From: JADFMN01 sp964529975
GTDB lineage: Bacteria; Armatimonadota; Fimbriimonadia; Fimbriimonadales; Fimbriimonadaceae
Direction of reading: 5' to 3'
Length of the DNA: 64,000 nucleotides
NCBI GenBank assembly: GCA_964529975.1
Contig: CAZGXW010000007.1
Location: 1 to 64,000, forward strand
The notes under the pieces were generated by a model, which saw only the letters and a program-made list of their open reading frames with translations, was not told the origin of the DNA and did not search any database. The translations under genes were made by a program, and so were the position numbers. Shown piece after piece: positions 32,207-39,980 of this stretch. Numbering within the stretch: position 1 is the first letter of the stretch; every line of letters begins with the position of its first letter.

Positions 32207-33172
32207 CTATCGACGTACCAGCTTAGCCAAGCGTTCCAGCTCTGAGGCCGTTAGGCTACCCATGAGAGCGAACGCGTACCCGTCCTTCTTCCATACATGG
32301 ACCGTCAACCCCTCCTTCTTCAACTTCTCCGGATCCAGGTCGCCTTGAACCTGGACTAGGCTCACTACGACCTTGCCGTCGCCATACGTCGACCTCAAGG
32401 ACTTTTCCCCTCGCCGGTTCATACCGAAGGACTCGTACAGTTGGAACTTGGGGTCGCCAACGATCCGGTACGGCCTAAGTTCCAGTTTGCTGGCTGCGGC
32501 GACGAGCCGGTCGATAGGCTCGAGGATCTTCACCCCGGGCTTGTCGATCGTGAACTCGCTTGGTTCCACCGAGCGCAAGTAGCGGAACGTTGTGAACGTG
32601 AACGACACGCCTTGGTTCGCTTCTGGGCCCTGCACTTCCCTTTTCAAAATCGCCTTGCCCCGACGGTCGACCCACAAGCGGTGCTCAAACCCTCGCTTGT
32701 CCTTGACCGTAATCAGATACGTCGAGTAGTCCGCAACGCGGTCGCCTTCGCGGACGCTGATGTCGTACTCGCCCCTGCGTTCGCGCATGAGCATCTCCAA
32801 ACGTGCGCTGTTCTGGTGCTGCAAGGATGGCGACTTGTTGATGACGTTGTTCTTCGGGTCGTAGTGCAGTCGGAACCTGCCATCATCGACCGCGATGGAC
32901 CCTGGCTTGTCGTCGTCCAGGATCTGCTCGGTCCTCGACTTCACGCCGTCCCGCAAGACCAGTTCCTTGATGGTGTTCGACTGTGGCTTGCCGTCCCGAA
33001 CGAAACGGAAGACTACGAGCCGCACCCCGCGGTAGCGCACAGCCTGGTTGACGCGCACGACGTCGTCGCAAAGCCTGTCCTTGTCGACCTGCCAGTTGCC
33101 GCGGCTGCTCTGCGCCGACGCGGCGCACGCCGCTGCCAGGACGATGAAAAGACTCAGCCCGCGAGAAACCAT
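32207..33172 (-). CDS. RseB/MucB-like exported sigma-regulatory protein
   Basis: A 321-residue exported protein (signal peptide LFIVLAAACAASAQ). The central part (RLHYDPKNNVI, then GFEHRLWVDRRGKAILKREV and FTFTTFRYL) matches the two-domain LolA-like fold of RseB/MucB. The C-terminal domain ends YAFALMGSLTASELERLAKLV, as in RseB. In known systems RseB binds the anti-sigma factor RseA and protects it from cleavage. Its position right after an ECF sigma/anti-sigma pair supports the same role here. Identity of the signal (lipid or wall fragment) is not evident. Confidence 0.75.
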   Translation of the reverse strand: MVSRGLSLFIVLAAACAASAQSSRGNWQVDKDRLCDDVVRVNQAVRYRGVRLVVFRFVRDGKPQSNTIKELVLRDGVKSRTEQILDDDKPGSIAVDDGRFRLHYDPKNNVINKSPSLQHQNSARLEMLMRERRGEYDISVREGDRVADYSTYLITVKDKRGFEHRLWVDRRGKAILKREVQGPEANQGVSFTFTTFRYLRSVEPSEFTIDKPGVKILEPIDRLVAAASKLELRPYRIVGDPKFQLYESFGMNRRGEKSLRSTYGDGKVVVSLVQVQGDLDPEKLKKEGLTVHVWKKDGYAFALMGSLTASELERLAKLVRR

Positions 33173-33181
33173 CGGTGCGAC

Positions 33182-33613
33182 CTAGGAACCCGACTCGTTG
33201 AACGAGACAGCGACGCCGAGCGACGCCCGGCTCATGGCATCGTGATGGCCCGCAACGATCTCGTCCTCAAGGCTGGACTCGCTCCGATTGTCGACCACAG
33301 CAGGAGCCTTGCCGCCATCCTCAGCGCGGAAAGGCTGGATGAACGACACCACGAGGAAACTGGCAGCAGCCACGGCTGTCGCACCAAACCCATACCGCAG
33401 CACAAGGCCGGTCCGCCGGCGGCGCGAGACCTTCGAGAGGCTCTCGTTCAGAGCACTGCGCCAAGCAAGGCTCGGCGTCTCGTCTGCGAGGCGCGAAACC
33501 GATTGGGCGAACCGCACCGAGTCGGCAGACTCCAGCGCCGCGTCCAAGCGAAGAGACTCTTCAGCCGTCAAAGGCTGCTCGTCTGTAAGTTTGCGAATCA
33601 GATCCTTGTCCAT
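33182..33613 (-). CDS. Anti-sigma factor (RseA-like), single-pass membrane protein
   Basis: A 143-residue protein. The N-terminal cytoplasmic part (LTDEQPLTAEESLRLDAALE) resembles the sigma-binding helices of zinc-free anti-sigma factors; a membrane helix lies at about residues 77-96 (GFGATAVAAASFLVVSFIQP); the rest would be periplasmic. No HxxxCxxC zinc motif is present. It begins 3 bases after the sigma stop region; GTG 33619 is an alternative start. The larger reading frame over this region is out of frame with the sigma gene and is not real in its first half. It would hold the sigma factor inactive until stress. Confidence 0.8.
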   Translation of the reverse strand: MDKDLIRKLTDEQPLTAEESLRLDAALESADSVRFAQSVSRLADETPSLAWRSALNESLSKVSRRRRTGLVLRYGFGATAVAAASFLVVSFIQPFRAEDGGKAPAVVDNRSESSLEDEIVAGHHDAMSRASLGVAVSFNESGS

Positions 33614-33615
33614 GT

Positions 33616-34242
33616 TCACTTGCCCACCCCGCTCTCTAAGTAGTGGCTCAGGTGCTGTTGCAGGTGCGCCCTCGCCAGAAAAAGTCTGCTCTTCACGGTG
33701 CCGACCGGCACATCGACCGCCTTCGCGATCTCGTCGTAGCCCATGTCCTCCTTGTCGTGCAAAAGGAGAACGGTCCGAAGTTTCTCGCTCATCGTCGCCA
33801 CCGCGCGCTCGACGACATCGTTCAACTCGCCCGAAAGCGCGACCCGCTCGGGGTTCCATCGACCGTCGGCGAACTCCACCGGCTCGTCGTCCGTCTCGAT
33901 GGGCTCCAGGCTCGTCTCGGTCAGCCCGCGGTCGTACTTCCTGGCCCGGTCGATACAAAGGTTGTGGGCGATCCGGAACAGCCACGTCCGCAGAGACGAC
34001 CGACCGTCGAATCGGTCCATGTGCTTGAAGGCTTTGATGAAGACCTCCTGGCACACGTCCAGGGCCTCCTCGTCGTTCCGCACCATGCGACGCACGAACC
34101 CGAAGACGCGGGCCTGGTAGGCGTCCACGATCTTCGAGAAACCTTGATAGTCCTGGCGACGGCACTGGTCCACCAGCGCCTGCTCGCTTGCCAGGTCTAG
34201 TTTTATGTGCTTCGCCAAGCGGTCGACTCCACTCAACGCCAT
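33616..34242 (-). CDS. ECF RNA polymerase sigma factor (RpoE-like)
   Basis: A 208-residue group 4 sigma factor. Region 2 includes DYQGFSKIVDAYQARVFGFV and the -10 recognition segment DGRSSLRTWLFRIAHNLCID; region 4 includes DKEDMGYDEIAKAVDVPVGT and VKSRLFLARAHLQ for the -35 element. Two to four genes for its anti-sigma factor, an RseB-like protein and two PBPs follow on the same strand, so it likely governs envelope stress. TTTGAACCT occurs upstream at 34321-34329 and may be part of an autoregulated promoter, but I could not align a matching -10. Confidence 0.93.
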   Translation of the reverse strand: MALSGVDRLAKHIKLDLASEQALVDQCRRQDYQGFSKIVDAYQARVFGFVRRMVRNDEEALDVCQEVFIKAFKHMDRFDGRSSLRTWLFRIAHNLCIDRARKYDRGLTETSLEPIETDDEPVEFADGRWNPERVALSGELNDVVERAVATMSEKLRTVLLLHDKEDMGYDEIAKAVDVPVGTVKSRLFLARAHLQQHLSHYLESGVGK

Positions 34243-34354
34243 CGTAAGCCTTAACGAGGCGCTGAGGCTTCTAGTTCAGTCCAAGGGGACTCAAAGTCCC
34301 GGTTCTAGGATACTTCAACCAGGTTCAAACCTCAGGCCAACCCCGCCTAGGGGC

Positions 34355-34386
34355 CAAAAAAGGGGCCCGCAGGTCTCTGCGGGCCC
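34355..34386 (-). terminator. Strong rho-independent terminator
   Basis: A perfect 10-pair stem (GGGCCCGCAG with CTGCGGGCCC, loop of 4) followed on the minus strand by CTTTTTT. It ends transcription of the outer-membrane-like gene at 34423. Confidence 0.88.
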
Positions 34387-34422
34387 ATTGCCTGTGTCCC
34401 TGGACTTGATGGACTTTTATCG

Positions 34423-34938
34423 CTAAAAGCGGATGCCAGCAAAAAGGCCGTAGCCGTTCAACTTGCTCTCAGCCGAGCCGATGTAGCGCGCCTCGACGAA
34501 GAACGGAGTCTGCATCTGGCTGAACTCATAGCCGACCGCGAACGAGTAGCAGAACTCGGTCTGGGTGTCGTTGCCGCCGAGTCCGTCCGGCGTCTTGGCA
34601 AACCCAAGGCCGCCACCCATGCTGTAGTAGATCGTGTCGCCACGAGAGACCCAGTTCAGCATCACCGGCAAATGGCTGAAATCGCCCTTGCCGTAGTAGT
34701 CCACCGACAAAGTCATCGACGTGTTGTATTGACCAACGGTGTTGCCGAACGACATGTCCTTCACCTTGTAGTCGATGCCCACGCCGAACCAAGTCTTGCC
34801 TTCCGTCTTGGCCGTCGCGCTCGACGGGAAGAACATGCCGCCACGGAGAGAGATCCCCGAGGGCTTGTTGTACTGGGCGTTCGCCACGGTCGCCAGACCC
34901 ATGGCCGCGAATACTGCGAAAACTGCGAACTTCTTCAT
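34423..34938 (-). CDS. Exported beta-barrel-like outer membrane protein
   Basis: A 171-residue protein with a clear signal peptide (FAVFAVFAAMGLATVANAQ). The mature part is rich in alternating aromatic and small residues, with strands such as SMTLSVDYYGKGDF, TIYYSMGGGLGF and PFFVEARYIGSAES, and it ends in GLFAGIRF; a terminal Phe is typical of outer-membrane barrels. About eight strands would fit. GAGG lies nine bases before ATG 34938. It has its own terminator. No specific family is recognised; an OmpA-barrel-like porin or surface protein is the best guess. Confidence 0.75.
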   Translation of the reverse strand: MKKFAVFAVFAAMGLATVANAQYNKPSGISLRGGMFFPSSATAKTEGKTWFGVGIDYKVKDMSFGNTVGQYNTSMTLSVDYYGKGDFSHLPVMLNWVSRGDTIYYSMGGGLGFAKTPDGLGGNDTQTEFCYSFAVGYEFSQMQTPFFVEARYIGSAESKLNGYGLFAGIRF

Positions 34939-35013
34939 CCTTGATGACCTCTGTCCATGAAGCCCGCCTGCCGGCGGACTGATAGGAATACTAGCACGAA
35001 TCGCCCGAATGCG

Positions 35014-36135
35014 TCACCCCTTCGCCGCCTGGACCAGGATCGCGTAGGTCAGCCGGGCTGTGTCCACAAGGTCCTTCCTGCTCACGAACTCGTCGTGGGT
35101 GTGGATCTTGTCCATCCCGGTAGCGATCACGATCGAGGGCACCCCCTTCGCGTTGAACACGTTTGCGTCGCTCCCGCCCAGGGTCGTCCTCAGCGCCGGT
35201 TCGAACCCCATCGCCATGCTCGCTGCCACCGCGTGCCGAACCACAGGCGCGTCGTCCGCGATCTCGTAAGCCGTATAGTGACGCTGGTGGTCGATCACTA
35301 CGGTCGCTCCCCGCTCGCGCGCTGCGCGCTCGAACTCCTGGACCATGTGGTCCACCTGCGCGTCCAACAACTCCACCTTGGTCGAACGAGCCTCACCGCG
35401 CAGTTTCACCATCGCGGGCACCACGTTCACGGCCGTTCCGCCCTGCACGAGCCCAAAGTTCGCCGTAGTCTCAGCGTCGACCCGACCGAGGCGCATCCGG
35501 CTGATCGCGTCAGCCGCCACCTCCAGCGCGCTGACCCCGTCCTCAGGGTTCTTGCCGCTGTGCGCCGGCTTGCCGTGGATCACTACGTCCAACTTGTCGT
35601 GAGTAGCCGTCCTCGTCACGAACGTCCCGACCGGAGGGCCCGTGTCGAGCACGTACCCGAAGTCCAGCCCCAAAGTGGAGACGTCCATAGCCTGCGCACC
35701 TTGTAGACCGATCTCTTCAGCCAAGGTGAACAGCAGCACGACGTCCCCGTGCCCTTCGCCCGTCTCGATCAACGCGTGGACCGCTTCGATCGCAGGAGCC
35801 ATCCCCGCTTTGTCGTCCGCACCCAGAATCGTGTCCGAGACCGAAGAGAACACGCCGTTTCGCTCCTCAATCACCAATCCTGCTGTAGGCTCAACCGTGT
35901 CGAAGTGTGCGCTGAGGAACACGCGCGGTGCGCCGGGCTTGTTCCCCGCCAGGGTCGCGATCACGTTGTTCGCGTTGCTGCCGATCTTCGCGCCTGCGTC
36001 GTCCTCTCGGACCTCCAGACCCATCGCGGTCAGGTAGCCCTTCACGTAGTCGACGCTCTCGCGCTCCCTCAGCGCCGGAGCATCGATCAAGCAAAGTTTC
36101 TTGAACAGCCCGACCAACCGATCCTCGTTCACCAT
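35014..36135 (-). CDS. M20-family metallopeptidase (peptidase T/CPG2-like)
   Basis: A 373-residue cytoplasmic two-zinc peptidase. FLSAHFDTVEP gives the first His/Asp, LGADDKAGMA the bridging Asp, FTLAEEIGLQGA the catalytic Glu pair, GYVLDTG a ligand Asp, and KIHTHDEFVS the last His. The dimerisation domain lies at about 180-290 (HGKPAHSGKNPEDGVSA). This pattern fits the PepT-like/M20B group acting on tripeptides, but amidohydrolase functions are possible. The ATG has no ribosome-binding site; TAGACT lies 8 bases upstream. Confidence 0.9.
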   Translation of the reverse strand: MVNEDRLVGLFKKLCLIDAPALRERESVDYVKGYLTAMGLEVREDDAGAKIGSNANNVIATLAGNKPGAPRVFLSAHFDTVEPTAGLVIEERNGVFSSVSDTILGADDKAGMAPAIEAVHALIETGEGHGDVVLLFTLAEEIGLQGAQAMDVSTLGLDFGYVLDTGPPVGTFVTRTATHDKLDVVIHGKPAHSGKNPEDGVSALEVAADAISRMRLGRVDAETTANFGLVQGGTAVNVVPAMVKLRGEARSTKVELLDAQVDHMVQEFERAARERGATVVIDHQRHYTAYEIADDAPVVRHAVAASMAMGFEPALRTTLGGSDANVFNAKGVPSIVIATGMDKIHTHDEFVSRKDLVDTARLTYAILVQAAKG

Positions 36136-36143
36136 CGCCCCAG

Positions 36144-36149
36144 AGTCTA
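36144..36149 (-). promoter_or_regulatory. Putative -10 box (TAGACT), M20 peptidase gene
   Basis: TAGACT on the minus strand with an 8-base gap to ATG 36135. Confidence 0.45.
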
Positions 36150-36203
36150 GCGGGTATCTGAAACGTCACACCGGGAAACCTCTGTGGGAGTCCGTTCCGC
36201 AAT

Positions 36204-36274
36204 CCCCCTCCTCTTGACCCGTAGGAGGAGGGGGCCGGGTGCCCCGGTCTGACGATGCCCGTGCGCAGACCGGG
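36204..36274. repeat. Two adjacent palindromic elements
   Basis: CCCCCTCCTC / GAGGAGGGGG (36204-36234) is followed directly by CCCGGTCTG / CAGACCGGG (36243-36274). Both are perfect inverted repeats in the divergent gap between the peptidase and ferredoxin genes. Similar C/G-rich palindromes recur at 37242, 38772 and 39410. Confidence 0.7.
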
Positions 36275-36277
36275 TTC

Positions 36278-36308
36278 CCCTCGCTCCCTACTCCCTACTC
36301 CCTCCCCC
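36278..36308. repeat. Heptamer repeat, CCCTACT type
   Basis: Tandem CCCTACT units flanked by a CCCTCGCT and a CCCTCCC variant, upstream of the ferredoxin gene. One of three CCCTNNN heptamer tracts in the window. Confidence 0.6.
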
Positions 36309-36336
36309 ATCTGCCACAATCCCCCAACCACGCCGC

Positions 36337-36660
36337 ATGAAAACCTACACCCTCACCGTCGAAGGCTTCGGCACCTACCAAGTCCCCGAGGGCAAGAAGC
36401 TCGTCCTCGCCCTCGAAGAAAGCGGCGTCGACGTCAGCCACCGGTGCGGCGGAAACGCAAGGTGCACAACCTGCCGCGTCCGGTTCCTCAGCGAGGAGCC
36501 CCCTATGCAACAAAAGGAGCACGACTGCCTCGAGGAAGACGGCGAACTCGGCAACTTCCGCCTCTCGTGCCAAAGCCGCATCGACCGCGACATGCACGTC
36601 GAGGTCCTCATGCGCGCCTCCGTCGAAGGCTGGGACCCCGGTATCGAAGTCGAACCCTGA
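36337..36660 (+). CDS. 2Fe-2S ferredoxin
   Basis: A 107-residue plant-type ferredoxin. The cluster ligands are in CGGNARCTTC (near residues 37-46; one cysteine at the start, two at the end) with the fourth in RLSCQSR near 78. The segment after the third cysteine (CRVRFLSEEPP) is typical of the family used in oxidoreductase electron transfer. Length is normal. Upstream is CACAAT 16 bases before the ATG but no ribosome-binding site is clear. The partner enzyme is not evident from the neighbours. Confidence 0.92.
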   Translation: MKTYTLTVEGFGTYQVPEGKKLVLALEESGVDVSHRCGGNARCTTCRVRFLSEEPPMQQKEHDCLEEDGELGNFRLSCQSRIDRDMHVEVLMRASVEGWDPGIEVEP

Positions 36661-36700
36661 TCCCTGCTCCCTGCTCCCTGCTCCCTGCTCCTCGCTCCCG
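36661..36700. repeat. Heptamer repeat, (TCCCTGC)4 plus variants
   Basis: Four perfect TCCCTGC units begin right at the ferredoxin stop, followed by degenerate TCCTCGC and TCCCGTC. The tract ends at the -10 box of apt. Confidence 0.85.
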
Positions 36701-36701
36701 T

Positions 36702-36707
36702 CATAAT
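36702..36707 (+). promoter_or_regulatory. Putative -10 box (CATAAT) of apt
   Basis: CATAAT with a 7-base gap to ATG 36715. The heptamer repeats occupy the place where a -35 element would lie. Confidence 0.5.
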
Positions 36708-36714
36708 CCCCCCG

Positions 36715-37233
36715 ATGCCCCTCATCGCCGAAACGCTCATCCGCGACGTCCCCGACTTCCCAAAGCCGGGAATCATGTTCAAGGACATCGCACCCGTCCT
36801 GCAAAGCCCCGCAGCGATGGGCGAAGTGATCGAGCGACTTGCCCAAGACGCCAAGAGCAAGGGCGCGGAGGCGATCGTCGGAATCGAAAGCCGAGGTTTC
36901 ATCTTCGGCGTCCCGGTCGCGCTTGCTCTCGGCGTGCCGTTCGTCATGGCGCGCAAACTCGGCAAACTCCCCTACGACCGCATCAGCGAGGAGTACGCGC
37001 TCGAGTACGGCACCAACACCGTCGAGATGCACACCGACTCGATCAACCCCGGCCAGCGCGCGTACGTCGTCGACGACCTCCTCGCAACCGGAGGAACCGC
37101 CGCCGCCGCCGCACGACTCGTCGAGCGATTGAACGGATCCGTCTGCGGATTCGGCTTCGTCGTCGAACTCAAGTTCCTTGAAGGCCGCAAGAACCTCCGC
37201 GGTTACGAGACGACGGCGTTAATCGAGTACTGA
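36715..37233 (+). CDS. apt: Adenine phosphoribosyltransferase
   Basis: A 172-residue purine-salvage enzyme: adenine plus PRPP gives AMP and pyrophosphate. IRDVPDFPKPGIMFKDIAPV at residues 9-28, VGIESRGFIFGVPVALALGV near 56-75 and the PRPP-binding YVVDDLLATGGTAAA near 119-133 are all intact. Length is exactly that of the family. Transcript probably starts at the ATG, as CATAAT lies 7 bases upstream and no ribosome-binding site is seen. Confidence 0.97.
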   Translation: MPLIAETLIRDVPDFPKPGIMFKDIAPVLQSPAAMGEVIERLAQDAKSKGAEAIVGIESRGFIFGVPVALALGVPFVMARKLGKLPYDRISEEYALEYGTNTVEMHTDSINPGQRAYVVDDLLATGGTAAAAARLVERLNGSVCGFGFVVELKFLEGRKNLRGYETTALIEY

Positions 37234-37241
37234 GAGAGTCC

Positions 37242-37266
37242 CCTCTCCCCGTATCCTGGGGAGAGG
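37242..37266. repeat. Palindrome between apt and miaA
   Basis: CCTCTCCCC / GGGGAGAGG with a 7-base loop; possible apt terminator, but without a T-run. Related in sequence to the element inside dapF. Confidence 0.6.
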
Positions 37267-37301
37267 ATGGGTGAGGGGCAAACTACAACAGTCCTTTTCA
37301 C

Positions 37302-38243
37302 ATGACCTCCGAACCTCTGCACCCGCTCACCGACGAACACCCGATGCTCATCGCAATCATGGGACCGACCGCAAGCGGCAAGTCGGCAGTAGCCGAAGCG
37401 ATCGCCGACCGCCTTGGCCTCCAACTCGTCAGCGCCGACGCCTTCATGGTCTACCGCGGCTTCGACATCGGAACCAACAAGCCGAAACGGAAAGACTACG
37501 AACTCATCGACATCATCGACCCTCACGAAGAATTCGGTGTCGGCGAATGGGTGCGTTTGGCAACAACTGAACTCGATCACCTTTGGAATGAGAAGAAAGG
37601 AGCCTTGATCGTCGGCGGCACAGGCTTCTACATCAGGGCGCTGTTTGAGGAGTACGCAGAAATGAGGTCCGCCCCAGACCCAGCCCTACGCGCTGATCTG
37701 GAACAGCGGCTAGATCGAGACGGCCTCGCAGCCTTGGTAGAACAACTCTGGTCCCTCGACCCCGATGCAGCCCAAGCCACAGACCTCAAGAACCCGGTCC
37801 GCGTCCGCCGGGCGCTCGAGCGCGCCCTCGATCCCAGCCCCCCGATAGACTTCCAACTCCCCCCGTTCATCAAACACAAGTTCGTCCTCCAGGCCGATCC
37901 TGCCGAACTCGACCAGGCCATCCAAACCCGAGTCGACGCCATGTTCCAGGCAGGTTGGAAGCAAGAAGTCCAATGCCTCTTGGAAAAAGGCACCCAAACA
38001 GCGGCACCCGCCTTCCGCGCAATCGGGTATGAATGCCTCGTTGACCTCATTTCAGGTCGGCTCGGCGAGGAAGAGGCCAAGGCCAAGATCGCGACAGCCA
38101 CAAGGCAATACGCCAAAAGGCAACGCACCTGGCTCAGGTCGGAACCGAACGCACGCGCAGTGAACGTCTCTCCATTGGGAGGGCTAGGAGCGAATCGCGC
38201 GACCGAGGCGATCCTTGATGTTTTGATGAGTCCGGGAACGTAA
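37302..38243 (+). CDS. miaA: tRNA dimethylallyltransferase
   Basis: A 313-residue enzyme that adds a dimethylallyl group to N6 of A37 in tRNAs reading UNN codons. The P-loop is GPTASGKSAVAE (near 26-37), followed by SADAFMVYRGFDIGT, IDIIDPHEEFGVGEW and LIVGGTGFYIRAL, and EVQCLLEKG plus FRAIGYECLVDL near the C-terminus, all family landmarks. In the usual DSxQvY motif, Ser-Ala-Asp-Ala-Phe-Met replaces the common residues. The N-terminus may begin at a later Met (position 9). hfq starts just after the stop, the classical miaA-hfq order. Confidence 0.95.
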   Translation: MTSEPLHPLTDEHPMLIAIMGPTASGKSAVAEAIADRLGLQLVSADAFMVYRGFDIGTNKPKRKDYELIDIIDPHEEFGVGEWVRLATTELDHLWNEKKGALIVGGTGFYIRALFEEYAEMRSAPDPALRADLEQRLDRDGLAALVEQLWSLDPDAAQATDLKNPVRVRRALERALDPSPPIDFQLPPFIKHKFVLQADPAELDQAIQTRVDAMFQAGWKQEVQCLLEKGTQTAAPAFRAIGYECLVDLISGRLGEEEAKAKIATATRQYAKRQRTWLRSEPNARAVNVSPLGGLGANRATEAILDVLMSPGT

Positions 38244-38244
38244 C

Positions 38245-38493
38245 ATGGGCAAGGCCTTAAATTTGCAGGACATGTTCCTCAATCAGGTGAGGAAAGAGGG
38301 GTTGAGCGTGACGATCTATTTGATGGGTGGGATCCAATTGAAGGGGCAGGTTCGCGGGTTTGACGCGTTCACTGTCTTGCTGGATTCGCCCGGAAAACCG
38401 ACCCAGTTGGTGTACAAGCACGCGATCACGAGCGTAGTACCGAACAGGCAGGTCGGTGGAAAGGACGATGGGAACGGTTCTGCAGAGGACTGA
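38245..38493 (+). CDS. hfq: RNA chaperone Hfq
   Basis: An 82-residue Sm-like hexameric RNA-binding protein that supports small-RNA regulation. LNLQDMFLNQVRKEGLSVTI carries the Sm1 opening with Gln8-type RNA contact, LMGGIQLKGQVRGFDAFTVL the core, and VYKHAITSVVP the Sm2 motif (YKHAIS-like) that closes the proximal uridine pocket. The acidic tail is short. It follows miaA by 1 base and overlaps dapF by 26. Confidence 0.97.
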   Translation: MGKALNLQDMFLNQVRKEGLSVTIYLMGGIQLKGQVRGFDAFTVLLDSPGKPTQLVYKHAITSVVPNRQVGGKDDGNGSAED

Positions 38494-39394
38494 GACGCTG
38501 AGGTTTCGAAAGATGCACGGGATCGGTAACGATTTCGTGATGGTGGAGGGCGTGCGTTCGCCCTTGCCGACCAGCGATCCCCGCGAACTGGCCAAGTCGG
38601 TGTGCGACCGGCGCTTCGGTGTCGGCGCGGACGGCCTGATCTACGTTGAAAAGGGCGAGGGCGACCACTTCAGGATGCGGATGTGGAACCCGGACGGAAG
38701 CGAGAGCGAGATGTGCGGCAACGGAATCCGGTGCGTCGCACGCCTCTTGATCGACGAAGGGATCGTGTCCTCACCCCCCGACCCCTCTCTTCATTCGGCG
38801 AATGGAGAGAGGGGAGTCCGGATCCCAGTCGAGACCGGGGCTGGGATTCTCGTTCTCGAGGACGCTGGGGAGGGACAAATCCGGGTCGATATGGGACCGG
38901 CGCGGCTGACGCGTGGCGAGATCGGAATGGTCGGGCCGGCGGACGAAAGATTCTTGGGTGAGCCGATTGATACTCGGTCTGGTCAGGTTTACACCGGCAC
39001 GGCGGTTTCGATGGGCAACCCCCATCTGGTGTTGATCCTTGGCGCGGACGGAGCCGCGCCCTCCAAAGCGGCGGACATTGATTTGGAGCAGATCGGTCCG
39101 GAATTGGAGCACCACCCGCTGTTCCCTGCCAGGACAAACGTGCACTTCCTTCAAGTCGTGAACCGGGGCCACTTGATCCAGCGGACCTGGGAGCGCGGCG
39201 CAGGAGCGACCTTGGCCTGTGGCACGGGCGCGTGCGCCTGCGGCGTGGCGGCCTTTCTAAACGGCTTTTCTGACCGCGAAGTGGACATCGACCTGCCGGG
39301 CGGACGCTTGCATATCGAATATGCCGAGGACGGGCACGTGTTTATGACCGGGCCCGCTGAGACGGTGTTCGACGGCGAGTGGAGCCTGACGTAG
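38468..39394 (+). CDS. dapF: Diaminopimelate epimerase with in-frame palindrome insertion
   Basis: Converts LL- to meso-diaminopimelate for lysine and peptidoglycan. FRKMHGIGNDFVMVEG opens the protein; the two catalytic cysteines are Cys83 in MCGNGIRC and Cys251 in ACGTGACAC. Near residues 100-118 there is a stretch (SSPPDPSLHSANGERG) not typical of DapF, encoded by a perfect palindrome. Start ATG 38468 lies inside hfq; a GTG at 38456 is an alternative. Together with dapL at the window end it supports the aminotransferase variant of DAP synthesis. Confidence 0.94.
   Translation: MGTVLQRTETLRFRKMHGIGNDFVMVEGVRSPLPTSDPRELAKSVCDRRFGVGADGLIYVEKGEGDHFRMRMWNPDGSESEMCGNGIRCVARLLIDEGIVSSPPDPSLHSANGERGVRIPVETGAGILVLEDAGEGQIRVDMGPARLTRGEIGMVGPADERFLGEPIDTRSGQVYTGTAVSMGNPHLVLILGADGAAPSKAADIDLEQIGPELEHHPLFPARTNVHFLQVVNRGHLIQRTWERGAGATLACGTGACACGVAAFLNGFSDREVDIDLPGGRLHIEYAEDGHVFMTGPAETVFDGEWSLT
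38772..38804. repeat. Palindromic element inside dapF
   Basis: CCCCTCTCT-T-CATTC-GGC-GAATG-G-AGAGAGGGG: 15-pair inverted repeat with one T-G pair and a GGC loop, in frame within dapF (11 codons). It resembles the intergenic element at 37242. Confidence 0.8.
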
Positions 39395-39409
39395 TCGAGC
39401 GCTTGTCTT

Positions 39410-39485
39410 GGCCCCCTCCCTGACCTCCCCCGACGCACGACTTTACAGTCGTCGCTTATCTTGCTTGTCGGGAGAGGGAGTGGCC
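39410..39485. repeat. Imperfect nested palindrome between dapF and smpB
   Basis: Outer arms begin GGCCCCCTCCCT and end AGAGGGAGTGGCC; an inner ACGAC-TTTACA-GTCGT hairpin sits in the middle. Located between two convergent genes, it may serve as a two-way terminator. Confidence 0.5.
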
Positions 39486-39491
39486 GAAAGT

Positions 39492-39968
39492 TCAGGCGTC
39501 GAGACCCTTTTTGAGAGCGCGGCGTTCGTCTTTTTCCTTTAGCGATTGTCGCTTGTCGTACTGCTTCTTGCCTCGTGCGAGGGCTATCTCGAGTTTGGCG
39601 CGACCGTTCTTGAAGTAAATGCGATAGGGAATGATCGCCAGGCCCTTCTCCTGCGAGCGGCGGTGGATGAGGTCGATTTCCTTGCGGTGCATCAAGAGTT
39701 TTCGCTCCCGCCGTCTGGCGGGGGCATAGGACTGCAGCGTGAACTTGTAGGGTTCGATGTCGAGGTTCAGGACCCAGATCTCGTTGCCCTTGATCTCGCA
39801 GTAGGAGTCCGTCATGTTGACGTTGCCCGCGAACACTGACTTGACCTCCGAACCTTGGAGGACGAGGCCCGCCTCGTAGGTCGAGACGAACTCGTAGTCG
39901 TGCCTGGCTCGGCGGTTAGTGACCGCAGCGGGCGTCTTGGGGGCGTCCTTTTTGGTTTTTGCGGCCAC
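39492..39968 (-). CDS. smpB: SsrA-binding protein
   Basis: A 158-residue partner of tmRNA in trans-translation, which frees stalled ribosomes. RRARHDYEFVSTYEAGLVLQ, GSEVKSVFAGNVNMTDSY and RKLLMHRKEIDLIHRRSQEK are the RNA-binding barrel; the Lys/Arg tail YDKRQSLKEKDERRALKK enters the decoding centre. The N-terminal extension is Lys/Ala-rich. The start is GTG 39968, without a ribosome-binding site and with CATAAT 6 bases upstream. The tmRNA gene was not found in the window. Confidence 0.96.
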   Translation of the reverse strand: MAAKTKKDAPKTPAAVTNRRARHDYEFVSTYEAGLVLQGSEVKSVFAGNVNMTDSYCEIKGNEIWVLNLDIEPYKFTLQSYAPARRRERKLLMHRKEIDLIHRRSQEKGLAIIPYRIYFKNGRAKLEIALARGKKQYDKRQSLKEKDERRALKKGLDA

Positions 39969-39974
39969 GGAAGG

Positions 39975-39980
39975 ATTATG
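39975..39980 (-). promoter_or_regulatory. Putative -10 box (CATAAT) of smpB
   Basis: CATAAT on the minus strand with a 6-base gap to GTG 39968. Confidence 0.5.

Noticed and set aside
34260..34340. tRNA-like segment with GGTTCAAACC
   Set aside because: I could not find matching acceptor, D and anticodon stems; the TTTGAACCT motif explains the resemblance.
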